A DNA stretch of 64,000 nucleotides from Nonomuraea sp. MG754425. GTDB taxonomy: Bacteria > Actinomycetota > Actinomycetes > Streptosporangiales > Streptosporangiaceae. The notes under the pieces are model-generated. The model was not told where the DNA came from and searched no databases. It saw only the letters and a list, made by a program, of their open reading frames with translations. Positions 51,271 to 59,824 of the stretch are shown here, one piece after another; position 1 is the stretch's first letter; each line of letters opens with the position of its first letter. A program made the translations under genes and the position numbers. The DNA lies in assembly GCF_021699195.1 (NCBI RefSeq), contig NZ_SSXE01000002.1, positions 118,283 to 182,282 of the forward strand, read 5' to 3'.

Positions 51271-54069
51271 TCACACCTGGTTCCTGATCGGCTCCGGCGT
51301 CTCCGGAACCGGCTGGGCGAGGTACCCCTTCACCTCGGCGGCGGTGAGCAGCCGGGACTCGCGCAGGATCTCCAGCGACGCCCGCCAGGCCGCCCGGCCC
51401 TCCTCCTTCCGGCCCAGGTCGTTCAGCGTGTGGCCGAGCCACCAGTGGGACACGGCGGTCGCCATGGCGTAGCCCGTCTCCCACAGCAGCTTGATCCCCC
51501 GCCGGTACTCCTCGACCGCCTCCTCGAGCAGGCCGTGGGCCCGCAGGGAATCGGCGAGGGTGTCGTGGATGAGACCGAGGCCGCCGGTGTCGCTGACGAG
51601 TTCCTCCGCCATCGCCAGGGAGAGCCGTGCCTCGTCCACGGCCTGCGCGGATCTGCCCACGAGGTGGTAGACCTGCGCCCGGTTGTTGAGGACGTAGGCC
51701 TGGTGGTCGCGGCGCCCCGTCCGCTCGGTGATGAGCAGGGCCTCCGCCAGCGCGGCGAAGGCGTCGTCGTAGCGGTTCATCACGGTGTACGTGATGCCGA
51801 GGTCGTTGAGGATCCCCGCCTTCCTGTCGGGCAGTCCGGCCTGGTCGAAGCAGGTCAGGCCGGCCCGCATGAGGGAGATCGACTCCTCGAAGCGGCCGAG
51901 CTGCTGGTGCGCGGAGGCCAGCCCCTGCAGCAGGTACGCCTGGGCCGTCAGGTCCCCGTCCTGCCTGGCCCGGCGCAGCACCTCCTCGCTCACCTCGATC
52001 AGCTCGACGAACCAGCCCCGGCGGTTGAACAGCCACTGGAGCGCGTCGGCGAGCCCCGCCGCCGCGCTGTCGCCCTCCCGCGCCGCCTGCCGTACCGCGG
52101 CCAGCAGGTTGTCCCGCTCGTTGTCGAGCCAGTTGTTGGCCGCCTCCAGGGTGGCGATCTCCTCGCCGGCCCGGTCGGTGGCGAACACGTCGGACTTCGC
52201 GTTGGGGCTGTTCACCATGGTGCAGGCGCGTTGCGAGGTGGCCAGGTAGTGCTGCAGCACGCGACCGGCCGCGCCCGACCGTTCCTCGGCGGGGACGCTC
52301 TGCTCCCGCGCGTACAGCCCGACGAGGTCGTGGAACTGGTAGCGGCCCGGCCCGGCGGGTTCGAGCAGGCGGGCGTCCATCAGGTGCTCCAGCGCGGCCT
52401 CGGCGCGGGGCACGCTCCAGCCCGCCAGCGCGGCCGTGGTGGCAGGGGTGTGCGTGGGCAGGTCCAGCAGCCCGAGCAGGGGCAGCAGCCGGGCCGCGTC
52501 CTGGCCGGCGGGCTCCTCGCGCAGGTGCTGGTGGCTGACGGCGACGCTGGCGCGGACGGCCAGGTCGGCGTACTCCAGCAGGTCGAGCCGCCTGGTGGCG
52601 TCGGCCAGCCGGACCGCCAGATCGGCGAGCGACCAGTCGGGACGGGCGACCAGGCGCGCGCCCGCGATGCGCAGGGCCAGCGGGAAACCCCCGCAGAGCC
52701 GGACGATCTCCTCCGCCGCCCGCGACTCGGCGCGCACGCGGGCGGCTCCGCCGACCCGGGCCAGCAGCGTGGCCGCGTGGGTGTCGTCGAACGCGCCGAG
52801 ACGCAGCCGCCGGGCGTTGTTCAGGGTGGTCAGCGGGTCGCGGCTGGTGATCATGACCCGGCAGCCGCGCCCGGCCGGGATGAGCGGGCGGACCTGGCGC
52901 ACGTCGCGCGCGTTGTCGAGGATCACCAGCAGGTCGGCCGTGGCGGTGAGCGAGCGGAAGCGGGCGGCGGCCTCCTCGGCGTCCGCGGGCACGCCGGCGC
53001 CGTCCAGGCCCAGGGAGCGCAGCAGGTGGCGGAGCGCCTCGATGGGCGCGAGCGGGGCGAACCCGGCCGTCGAGCCGTGCAGGTTGACGTAGACGACGCC
53101 GTCGGCGAACCGCCCGGCGACGGTGTGCGCGACGTGCACCGCCAGCGCGGACTTGCCGATGCCGCCGGGCCCGTCGATCACGATGACCGCGGCGTCGTTC
53201 AGCAGGTCGTCGCGCAGCCGCTCCATCTCGGCCGTCCGCGCCGTGAACGCCTGGATGTCGGCGGGCAGTTCGGTCGGGGCGACGTGCCCGACCGGCGGAC
53301 GCCGCCGCGCGGGCGCGAGGTCGAGTCCGGGGTCCATCGTGAGCACGGCCTGGTGGAGGCGGCGCACCTCGTCGCCGGGCTCGACGCCCAGGTCGGCCAC
53401 CATCGCCCGGCGCAGGCCCTGGTAGACCTCAAGCGCCTCGGACGCCCGCGCGTCGCGGTACAAAGCCAGCATGAGCTGGGCGGCGGTGCGCTCCCGCAGC
53501 GGGTGCGCCCGGACGTGCCCGGCCAGATCGCCGATCAGGACGCGATGGTCACCGGCGGCCAGTCGCAGGTCGGCGTGGTCGTCGAGCGCCTCCAGCCGCT
53601 CCTCGTCGAGGCGGGCGGCCTCGGTCCTGGCCCAGGGGGCGTCCGACTCGGCCAGCGCCTGTCCCCGCCACAGCCCGAGCGCCGCGCGGAACAGCGGGTC
53701 CGCGGCCTCGGTGGCGCCCACCGCGCGGGCCGCCCGCGCCTGCTTGACCAGGTCGATGAAGACGTGGGCGTCCACCTGTTCCGGCGCGGCCACGAGCCGG
53801 TAGCCGCCGGGCACGGTCTCGATGATCTCCGTGTCCGCGTGCGCGGCGAACGTCTCCCGGAGCTTCGACACCACGATGTGCAACTGCTTGACCGCCGTCG
53901 CGGGGGAACTGCGCGGCCACACGTCGGCGAGCAGTTGACCGGTGGGGACGATCTGCCCCGCGGCGAGGGCGAGCCGGGCCAGCACGCCGAGCCGCCGCTG
54001 CCCGGCCAGCTTGACCGGAACCCCGTCGACCTCGATCTCCATCGGGCCGAGGCACCTGATCTCCAGCAT
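51271..54069 (-). CDS. AfsR/SARP-family regulator with NB-ARC and TPR domains (paralogue 1)
   Basis: 932 residues from ATG 54069 (MLEIRCLGPMEIEVDGVPVK), GGAGG about nine bases upstream. Order: OmpR-like winged helix (5-95; LHIVVSKLRETF... TVPGGYRL), BTAD helical domain (100-245; LRERTAAQLMLALYRDARAS, GVEPGDEVRRLHQAVL), NB-ARC ATPase (about 270-560; Walker A GPGGIGKS 300-307, LLVILDNARDVRQVRPLIP, VMITSRDPLTTL) and TPR repeats to the end. Such proteins activate secondary-metabolite clusters or differentiation genes after phosphorylation or ligand sensing. It is a paralogue of the protein at 59825-62797, even to the C-terminal PEPIRN. It diverges from a sigma-like membrane protein gene. Confidence 0.93.
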   Translation of the reverse strand: MLEIRCLGPMEIEVDGVPVKLAGQRRLGVLARLALAAGQIVPTGQLLADVWPRSSPATAVKQLHIVVSKLRETFAAHADTEIIETVPGGYRLVAAPEQVDAHVFIDLVKQARAARAVGATEAADPLFRAALGLWRGQALAESDAPWARTEAARLDEERLEALDDHADLRLAAGDHRVLIGDLAGHVRAHPLRERTAAQLMLALYRDARASEALEVYQGLRRAMVADLGVEPGDEVRRLHQAVLTMDPGLDLAPARRRPPVGHVAPTELPADIQAFTARTAEMERLRDDLLNDAAVIVIDGPGGIGKSALAVHVAHTVAGRFADGVVYVNLHGSTAGFAPLAPIEALRHLLRSLGLDGAGVPADAEEAAARFRSLTATADLLVILDNARDVRQVRPLIPAGRGCRVMITSRDPLTTLNNARRLRLGAFDDTHAATLLARVGGAARVRAESRAAEEIVRLCGGFPLALRIAGARLVARPDWSLADLAVRLADATRRLDLLEYADLAVRASVAVSHQHLREEPAGQDAARLLPLLGLLDLPTHTPATTAALAGWSVPRAEAALEHLMDARLLEPAGPGRYQFHDLVGLYAREQSVPAEERSGAAGRVLQHYLATSQRACTMVNSPNAKSDVFATDRAGEEIATLEAANNWLDNERDNLLAAVRQAAREGDSAAAGLADALQWLFNRRGWFVELIEVSEEVLRRARQDGDLTAQAYLLQGLASAHQQLGRFEESISLMRAGLTCFDQAGLPDRKAGILNDLGITYTVMNRYDDAFAALAEALLITERTGRRDHQAYVLNNRAQVYHLVGRSAQAVDEARLSLAMAEELVSDTGGLGLIHDTLADSLRAHGLLEEAVEEYRRGIKLLWETGYAMATAVSHWWLGHTLNDLGRKEEGRAAWRASLEILRESRLLTAAEVKGYLAQPVPETPEPIRNQV

Positions 54070-54351
54070 CAAGGCACCCTCCCGTCGTCCGCGAAGATGC
54101 GGAATTCTAGCGACATCGTCAGATCGGTCGCTGGGAAACCTGCATTCGATCGCCGCGCCGGGGCGGCGCGCGGCGGGAGTGGGAGCGCGTCCGGCTGGAA
54201 CGCGGCTTATGTGTGCATTGTGGCAGATCAGCGCCGAACGGGGACGACCCAGTTTCCGGCGACTTTCGCCATCCCGCACATGACCGGAAGGGCCTGCAAC
54301 TACCCTGCTATCACGATAAGCATCCTTCTCATCACACTATGTGAGGACTCT
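54070..54351. promoter_or_regulatory. Divergent promoter region between SARP 1 and sigma-like gene
   Basis: About 280 bases, lower in GC near 54300-54345. No gene is visible. An AGGA at 54344-54347 serves the plus-strand GTG 54352. Direct heptamer repeats expected for SARP binding were not recognised by eye. Confidence 0.35.
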
Positions 54352-56070
54352 GTGCGCCGGTCCATCAGATCCAGCAGGAGTCTCGCGCGTCCGTACCGTG
54401 ACCTGGTCTGGATCGCCTACCTGACCCTCCCTCCCGCCCTCGGCGAGGAGCGCCGGCTGGTGCTGGCGCACCGGCTGGCCGCCGCCGCGCTGGCCCGCCA
54501 CCACGGCCGGGACCCGATCGGCCTGCGCAAGGCGCTGCTGCGCAGGACATTGCACAGACTGATCACACCGTGGGCCGGCCGGCTGACGCGGATGGAGACG
54601 GTGCCGGCGCTCACCAGAGGCGCGGACGTCGCGTTCACCACCGAACTGGACGCGCTGCGGCCCGCCGCCCGGGCCGCGTACGCGCTGCTGCGGATGGAGG
54701 GGCGGCCCGAGCCGGAGGTGCGGGCGATCCTGGCCGGGGCGCGGGTGGCGGACCCGGCCGGCGCCCTGGCCGCGGTCGCCGCGCTGGAGGCCAGGTTCGG
54801 CGACGGGGCGGCCGTGATGTTCCGGCCGGCCGCCGACCCGACGCTGGCCCGCTGCTACGCCCGCCCGCTGAACCGGCGCATCCGGATCGGCCTGCCCGCC
54901 GTCGCGGTCGTGTGCCTGCTGACCGGGCTGACGGCGCTGTCGCTGCCCGAAGGCCCCGAGACCGCCACGGCCCAGCCCCCGCCGGCGGTGGCGGCGGGAG
55001 CGGCGGCGCCGCGGGCGATCACCGCCTCCCCCGGCGCCTGGCGCGCCGGCACCGACCTGGACCTGGCGACCTGGTCCGCCCGAGGCTCGCTGACCGGCGA
55101 CCGGGCCCTGATCACCCGGGCCCTGCGAGCTTGGGGACGACCGGACGGCCAGGTCCTGTACGCGGGCCGGCTCGACGGCTCGACCGTGGTGCTGGTCCGC
55201 CAGGGCGAGCAGGTGGCCCGCTACACCGAAGACGGCGGCGCGGGCGAACTGGCCACGTTCCCCGCACCCCGCCCCAAACCGGACGGCGCCAGCCCGCTCA
55301 AGCTCACCACCACCGGCGAGGGCAGTCGCTACCTGCTGCCGCCCTGGGTGCGCGAGGTCTCGGCCGCGCCGCTGGCGGGCTCGCACCCGAACTGGCGGAA
55401 GGTGCGGGTCGAGGACGGCGTGACCGCGCCGGTCAAGACGCCGGCGGGCAAGGGCTGCTGGCGCGGGCCGGTGCTGCGGCTGCGGGCGCCGGAGATCGCG
55501 CACGGCATGCCGTACACGATGGTGGACTTCGGCCGGCTGTCGCTGGCGAACGCCTACTACCAGCCGCCGCCCCCCGCCGAGATCAACCGGTACGGCCCGA
55601 GCGAACTCGACACCGTGCCCGGCGGCTTCACCGCGTGGAAGGGCCTGGGCTGCGCGATGGAGCGGCCCGAGGGCGAGATCCAGGCGGCGACCGTGTGGGA
55701 GTTCTGGCGCGGCGGGCTGCCCGAGGGCGCGCACGGCCGCTGGGTCTGCCTGCGGCTGACGGACGCGACGGGCGGCAGCACCGTGCGGGGCGTGCTCTTC
55801 AGCACCGCCGGCGGGCGCACCGCCACCACGCTGACCGGCGACCGGGCGAACTCGTGGGACTGCAGCCGGCTGCGGCGCGACGTGCTGATGGGGGCCTGGT
55901 GGCGGGCGCCGTCGGGCAAGGGGTACTACGTGGCGGCCGGGAGCCGGCGGGTCGTCCGCATCACCCTGAACGGGCGGGCGGTCGCGGGCGCGTCCGCCGT
56001 CTCCAGGAGGCGGGCCCCCTCGCTGTCGGGCGTCAACGAACTGGGCGAGAAGATCGAGGCACTGCGCTGA
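54352..56070 (+). CDS. Membrane protein with sigma-factor-like cytoplasmic region
   Basis: 572 residues from GTG 54352. Residues 10-150 resemble a degenerate ECF sigma factor: PYRDLVWIAYLTLPPALGEE (region 2-like) and ALRPAARAAYALLRMEGRPE followed by EVRAILAGARVADP (region 4-like). A single helix at about 179-197 (IGLPAVAVVCLLTGLTALSL) follows, then some 370 exoplasmic residues with four or so cysteines (KGCWRGP, GLGCAMERP, RWVCLRLTD, SWDCSRLRR) and Trp-rich segments. Sigma-like modules in this position usually lack activity alone, so a membrane-bound regulator coupling an external signal to transcription is inferred. The gene ends in a triple 47-base repeat. Confidence 0.65.
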   Translation: MRRSIRSSRSLARPYRDLVWIAYLTLPPALGEERRLVLAHRLAAAALARHHGRDPIGLRKALLRRTLHRLITPWAGRLTRMETVPALTRGADVAFTTELDALRPAARAAYALLRMEGRPEPEVRAILAGARVADPAGALAAVAALEARFGDGAAVMFRPAADPTLARCYARPLNRRIRIGLPAVAVVCLLTGLTALSLPEGPETATAQPPPAVAAGAAAPRAITASPGAWRAGTDLDLATWSARGSLTGDRALITRALRAWGRPDGQVLYAGRLDGSTVVLVRQGEQVARYTEDGGAGELATFPAPRPKPDGASPLKLTTTGEGSRYLLPPWVREVSAAPLAGSHPNWRKVRVEDGVTAPVKTPAGKGCWRGPVLRLRAPEIAHGMPYTMVDFGRLSLANAYYQPPPPAEINRYGPSELDTVPGGFTAWKGLGCAMERPEGEIQAATVWEFWRGGLPEGAHGRWVCLRLTDATGGSTVRGVLFSTAGGRTATTLTGDRANSWDCSRLRRDVLMGAWWRAPSGKGYYVAAGSRRVVRITLNGRAVAGASAVSRRRAPSLSGVNELGEKIEALR

Positions 56071-56196
56071 GCCCCCGCACCCAGGAGAGCGAGCGGATCC
56101 GGCCACCTCAGCGCTGAGCGCCCGCATCCCGGAGGGCGGGCAGGTCAGGCCACCCCAGCGCTGAGCGCCCGCGCCCCGGAGGGCGGGCAGGTCAGG
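56062..56196. repeat. Three 47-base tandem repeats covering both convergent stop codons
   Basis: Units start at about 56062, 56109 and 56156. Copies 2 and 3 are nearly identical (CAGCGCTGAGCGCCCGC core, then CCCGGAGGGCGGGCAGGTCAGG); copy 1 is diverged and contains the stop of the sigma-like membrane protein gene, copy 3 contains the stop of the alcohol dehydrogenase gene. Each copy can form a GCCCGC/GCGGGC hairpin, so the array may be a multiplied bidirectional terminator. Confidence 0.85.
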
Positions 56197-57205
56197 GGTG
56201 TAGGACCAGGCGGATCAGGTCGCCCTCCTTGCGGGCCAGCCGGTCGAGCGCCGTGCCCGCCTCGGCCAGCGGCAGCACGTCGCTCACCGACCCGCCCAGC
56301 TCCAGCCGCCCGCGCGCGGCCAGCGTGACCAGCCGCTGCACGTCCTCGGGGGCGGAGCCGTAGTGGCCGCGGACGGACTGGCCGAAGTAGGCCAGGCCGA
56401 TGTCGTTCGGGACGGTGATCGGCTGGTTGGCCAGGCCGACGACGACCAGCCGGCCACCCCTGCCGAGCAGCGGCAGCGCCTGCTCGCGCACCGGCGCCAC
56501 GCCGGCGAAGTCGAAGGCGGCGTCGAGCCCGAGCCCGCCCGTGAGGTCCATGACGGTGTCGCGGAAGCCCGGATCGGACGGGTCGAGCGCGGCGTCCGCG
56601 CCGCGGGCGGCGGCCCGCTGCCTGGCTCCGGCCAGCGGGTCCACCGCGATCACCGGAGCCGCGCCGGCCAGCCGCAGCAGTTGCACCGCGTGCGCGCCGA
56701 GCCCGCCGACGCCCCACACCGCCGCGGCGTCACCTGGCCGGACGGCGCCCGTGGCGGTCACGGCCGCCCACGGGGTGGAGACGGCGTCGGGGATGATGCA
56801 CGCCTGCTCGAACGGCAGCGTGTCGGGGATCGGCACCACCGTACGGGCACTGGCCAGCGCGTATTCGGCGTAACCGCCGTCGTAGTCGACGCCCCGGGTC
56901 AGCACCGTGCCGTGCAGGTCCAGTTCGCCAGCCTGGAGCAGCACGCGTTGCCCGGCCGTCCAGGCGTCCACGCCCGCGCCCAGGGCGTCCACCACCCCGG
57001 CCACCTCGTGGCCGAGCGTCACGGTGTCGCCGTTCAGCCGGGCCGGGGTGAGCGAGCCCTCCAGCAGGTGGACGTCGGACAGGCACACGCCGGCGGCGCG
57101 TACCGCGATCCGGACCTGGCCGGGGCCGGGCTCGGGCACGGGCACGCGTTCCATGCGCAGCTCGCGGGTGGGGACGTGCAGGCGGGCGGCGAGCATCTCC
57201 GTCAT
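56192..57205 (-). CDS. Medium-chain alcohol dehydrogenase (zinc type)
   Basis: 337 residues from ATG 57205 with GAGG upstream. The catalytic zinc residues are present (C41 in AAGVCLSDVHLLEG, H66-E67 in TLGHEVAG); the four-cysteine structural-zinc loop is absent. The cofactor domain reads AAVWGVGGLGAHAVQLLRLA. IIPDAVSTPWAAVTATGAVR is typical of this branch. It likely oxidises or reduces an alcohol or aldehyde with NAD(P). The adjacent TetR gene (57270-57965, same strand, 64 bases upstream) is its probable regulator. Confidence 0.88.
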   Translation of the reverse strand: MTEMLAARLHVPTRELRMERVPVPEPGPGQVRIAVRAAGVCLSDVHLLEGSLTPARLNGDTVTLGHEVAGVVDALGAGVDAWTAGQRVLLQAGELDLHGTVLTRGVDYDGGYAEYALASARTVVPIPDTLPFEQACIIPDAVSTPWAAVTATGAVRPGDAAAVWGVGGLGAHAVQLLRLAGAAPVIAVDPLAGARQRAAARGADAALDPSDPGFRDTVMDLTGGLGLDAAFDFAGVAPVREQALPLLGRGGRLVVVGLANQPITVPNDIGLAYFGQSVRGHYGSAPEDVQRLVTLAARGRLELGGSVSDVLPLAEAGTALDRLARKEGDLIRLVLHP

Positions 57206-57269
57206 GACGGCCTCTCTTTCGTGCGCTCCACCGGGCGAGGTCGCGCCGGTCGTGATCCACGTGCCATTC

Positions 57270-57965
57270 TCAGCCGTCACGCTCGGACGGCGGCTCGTCG
57301 AAGGCGTCGTCCGCCGCCGGAGGCCCGGCGAAGGCGCCGGCGGACGCGGCGAGGACGGCGGTCCTGGCCGCGTGGTCGGCGAGGCCGGGGTCGGGTGGTG
57401 TGCGCAGGAGCACGATGTGGTGGTACAGCGGCGCGGTGGCGGCGATGAGGAGTTGCCGCGCGTCGGTGCCCGGCGGGAGCTCCCCGCGCCGGACGGCCCG
57501 GGTGACGATGACCTCGCAGCGGGCGTAGCGGTCCGCCCAGAGCCGCCGCACGCCGCGGGCGGCCTCCTCCGACCGGAACGAGGCGGCGAGCAGGGCCGCG
57601 GCGATCGGCGGCTGCGCGGTCAGCGCCGCCACGTTCTCGTGGTTCAGCGCCGCCAGGTCGCCCTGGAGCGAGCCGGTGTCCTGGGGTTGCCAGTCGTCGT
57701 CGCCCGCCGCTTCGAAGACGTCGGCGAGCAGGCCGCCGACGTCGCGCCAGCGCCGGTACACCGTCGCGCGGTGCACGCCGGCGCGGGCCGCGACGGCGTC
57801 GACGGTGAGCGCGTCGTAGCCGTGTTCGGCCAGCTCGGCGCGGACCGCGTCGAGGACCTGCGCGCGGACGCGCCCGCTGCGGCCTCCCGGGCGGCGGCGG
57901 GGCGGGGGGCCGTCTTCGGTGGGGGTCGTCGCTGCGGAGTCCGGTTGCCCGGCGATTGGCGCCAC
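57270..57965 (-). CDS. TetR-family regulator
   Basis: 231 residues from GTG 57965 (MAPIAGQPDSAATTPTEDGP). After an arginine-rich lead (PPPRRRPGGRSGRVR) the helix-turn-helix reads LTVDAVAARAGVHRATVYRRWRD, with LDAVRAELAEHGYDA before it. The C-terminal part (LLAASFRSEEAARGVRRLWA, RGELPPGTDARQLLIAATAP) is the TetR_C_16-like type. It is transcribed toward the alcohol dehydrogenase gene and diverges from the Vat-like acetyltransferase gene 97 bases away, so it could control either. Confidence 0.88.
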   Translation of the reverse strand: MAPIAGQPDSAATTPTEDGPPPRRRPGGRSGRVRAQVLDAVRAELAEHGYDALTVDAVAARAGVHRATVYRRWRDVGGLLADVFEAAGDDDWQPQDTGSLQGDLAALNHENVAALTAQPPIAAALLAASFRSEEAARGVRRLWADRYARCEVIVTRAVRRGELPPGTDARQLLIAATAPLYHHIVLLRTPPDPGLADHAARTAVLAASAGAFAGPPAADDAFDEPPSERDG

Positions 57966-58062
57966 GACCCCATCTTAATGTAGAAGTTGTCGCAATAGCG
58001 GTGGCAACGCCGAGCCGCCGCACCCACGTGGGACGCACAGGAGTCCCAGACAGGAGACGCCC

Positions 58063-58707
58063 GTGAACCCGCTCGTCCCCGCCGACCCGACGGTGCTGCA
58101 CCCCATGCCGGGACAGCCGCGGGTGGTGCTGCTCCGGCCGCTGGTCACCTCCCCGCTGATCGAGGTCGGGGAGTACTCCTATTACGACGACCCGGACGAC
58201 GCCACCGCGTTCGAGACGCGCAACGTGCTCTACCACTACGGTCCGGAGAAACTGGTGATCGGCAGATACTGCGCGATCGGCACGGGCGTGCGGTTCATCA
58301 TGAACGGCGCCAACCACCGCATGGACGGCCCCTCGACCTTCCCGTTCCCCACCATGGGCGGCTCGTGGGCCGAACATTTCGACCTGCTCACCGGGCTGCC
58401 GGGCCGCGGCGACACCGTCGTCGGCAACGACGTGTGGTTCGGCTACGGCGCCACGGTGCTGCCGGGCGTGCGGATCGGGCACGGCGCGATCATCGGCGCC
58501 GGGGCCGTGGTCGCCTCCGACGTGCCCGACTACGGCATCGTCGCGGGCAACCCCGCCCGGCTCGTCCGCACCCGGTACAGCGACGAGGACGTCGCCCGGC
58601 TGCTCGCGGTGGCCTGGTGGGACTGGCCGGCGGAGCGTGTCACGGAGCACGTCCGGACGATCATGTCCGGCAGCGTCGCCGACCTGGAGGCCGCCGCCCG
58701 CACGTGA
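58063..58707 (+). CDS. Vat/CatB-family xenobiotic O-acetyltransferase
   Basis: 214 residues from GTG 58063 with AGGAG upstream. It is a left-handed beta-helix hexapeptide protein: VGEYSYYDDPDDATAFETRN, VIGRYCAIGTGVRFIMNGAN, the catalytic histidine region NGANHRMDG (H85), DTVVGNDVWFGYGATVLPGV and IGAGAVVASDVPDYGIVAGN. The family includes acetyltransferases for streptogramin A (Vat) and chloramphenicol (CatB). In an antibiotic-producing lineage this could be a resistance gene or tailoring enzyme; the length and blocks match Vat-type proteins. A hairpin terminator follows. Divergent TetR neighbour may repress it. Confidence 0.88.
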   Translation: MNPLVPADPTVLHPMPGQPRVVLLRPLVTSPLIEVGEYSYYDDPDDATAFETRNVLYHYGPEKLVIGRYCAIGTGVRFIMNGANHRMDGPSTFPFPTMGGSWAEHFDLLTGLPGRGDTVVGNDVWFGYGATVLPGVRIGHGAIIGAGAVVASDVPDYGIVAGNPARLVRTRYSDEDVARLLAVAWWDWPAERVTEHVRTIMSGSVADLEAAART

Positions 58708-58712
58708 CAGGA

Positions 58713-58740
58713 GCCATTCCGGCGGGCCGCACGGAATGGC
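58713..58740 (+). terminator. Hairpin terminator after the Vat-like gene
   Basis: GCCATTCCG (58713-58721) pairs perfectly with CGGAATGGC (58732-58740) around a ten-base loop, six bases after the stop. Confidence 0.6.
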
Positions 58741-58914
58741 GGCCGCCATTTAATGATCGTGATTTCTGAAGGTCCGCCCCTTTCTTGCCAGGAAACCTTC
58801 AGTTTCACCTTATATCATGTTTATCCCCAAGTGTGCCATCATGTCGCAAGTGGCTCCTGCCACTCACTTAAGAGAAAAAGGGGACACGGGGGTGAAAGGG
58901 CAAGAAATTCGCGC

Positions 58915-59802
58915 ATGGGAGTCGTCAACAAAGGTTTCAAGAGAAGGGCACGACTTCTGCGCGAGGCGTTCCGCCCACCGCGGCAGTTGGCCACATCAGG
59001 GACGGCCGGCTCCGACGAGCCCGCCATCCGCCGGCCGCCGAAGCGCACGCAACTCGTGGACTACACCTTCCCCGTCGCACCGCGCCTGGTGGACTCGCCC
59101 GTCTTCGTGATCTCGTCGGTGCGCTCGGGCTCGACGCTGCTGCGCATGCTGCTCAACAGCCACTCCCGGATCCGCGCCCCGCACGAGCTGCACCTGCGCA
59201 CCCTGGGGGTGGAGCTGACGCCCGGCTTCTCGGAGGCGTCCATGCAGGAGCTCGGGCTCGACCGGGTGGAGCTGGAGCACGTCATCTGGGACCGCATCCT
59301 GCACCTGGAGCTGCTGCGCTGCGGAAAAGACGTCGTGGTCGACAAGACCCCCGGCAACGTCTTCATCTGGGAACGGCTGAAGTACGCCTGGCCGAACGCC
59401 AGGTTCATCATCCTGCTGCGCCACCCGGAGGGGGTGATCTCCTCGCTGCAGAACCGCAAGGACAACACCACCACCAGGCAGTCCCTGGAGGCCACCGCGC
59501 TGAAGTACTTCAAGCCGCTGGAGCAGGCCCGCCGCACCCTCGACGGCCTGACCGTCCGCTACGAGCGGCTCACCGCGGAGCCCGCGCAGGTCACCCGCGA
59601 GATCTGCGCCTACCTGAGCGTGAACTGGGAGCCGGGCATGCTCGAGTACGGCAGGCACCAGCAGGACGCGTTCGTGGCGAACCTGGGCGACCGCAGCGAC
59701 AACATCAAGTCCGGCCGGATCCAGACCGCGCGCACCTTCGACACGATCGACGACCTGCCGCCCAAGCTCGCCAAGTACGCCACGACCTGGGGCTACGCCT
59801 GA
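58915..59802 (+). CDS. PAPS-dependent sulfotransferase family protein
   Basis: 295 residues from ATG 58915 (MGVVNKGFKRRARLLREAFR). The 5'-phosphosulfate loop is VFVISSVRSGSTLLRMLLNS (about 63-82) and the 3'-phosphate motif FIILLRHPEGVISSLQNRKD. The basic N-terminus may associate with membranes. The family sulfates carbohydrates, lipids or natural products using 3'-phosphoadenosine-5'-phosphosulfate. The 170 bases upstream are strikingly AT-rich for this genome, with an AAAGGG 14 bases before the ATG, a loose ribosome binding site. It converges with SARP 2 with 22 bases between stops. Possible acquisition by transfer is inference from composition. Confidence 0.85.
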   Translation: MGVVNKGFKRRARLLREAFRPPRQLATSGTAGSDEPAIRRPPKRTQLVDYTFPVAPRLVDSPVFVISSVRSGSTLLRMLLNSHSRIRAPHELHLRTLGVELTPGFSEASMQELGLDRVELEHVIWDRILHLELLRCGKDVVVDKTPGNVFIWERLKYAWPNARFIILLRHPEGVISSLQNRKDNTTTRQSLEATALKYFKPLEQARRTLDGLTVRYERLTAEPAQVTREICAYLSVNWEPGMLEYGRHQQDAFVANLGDRSDNIKSGRIQTARTFDTIDDLPPKLAKYATTWGYA

Positions 59803-59824
59803 GCGACGGGCTCGCCGAGCGCGC

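Noticed and set aside
51430..54330. Very long plus-strand open frame (over 900 codons) opposite the SARP gene
   Set aside because: It is the antisense shadow of a GC-rich gene; composition is Gly/Arg/Val/Gln-rich without domains. Only the part from GTG 54352 on is a real gene.
56062..56196. 47-base repeats considered as CRISPR or an attachment site
   Set aside because: Repeats are tandem with no unique spacers, and there is no integrase or cas gene nearby.
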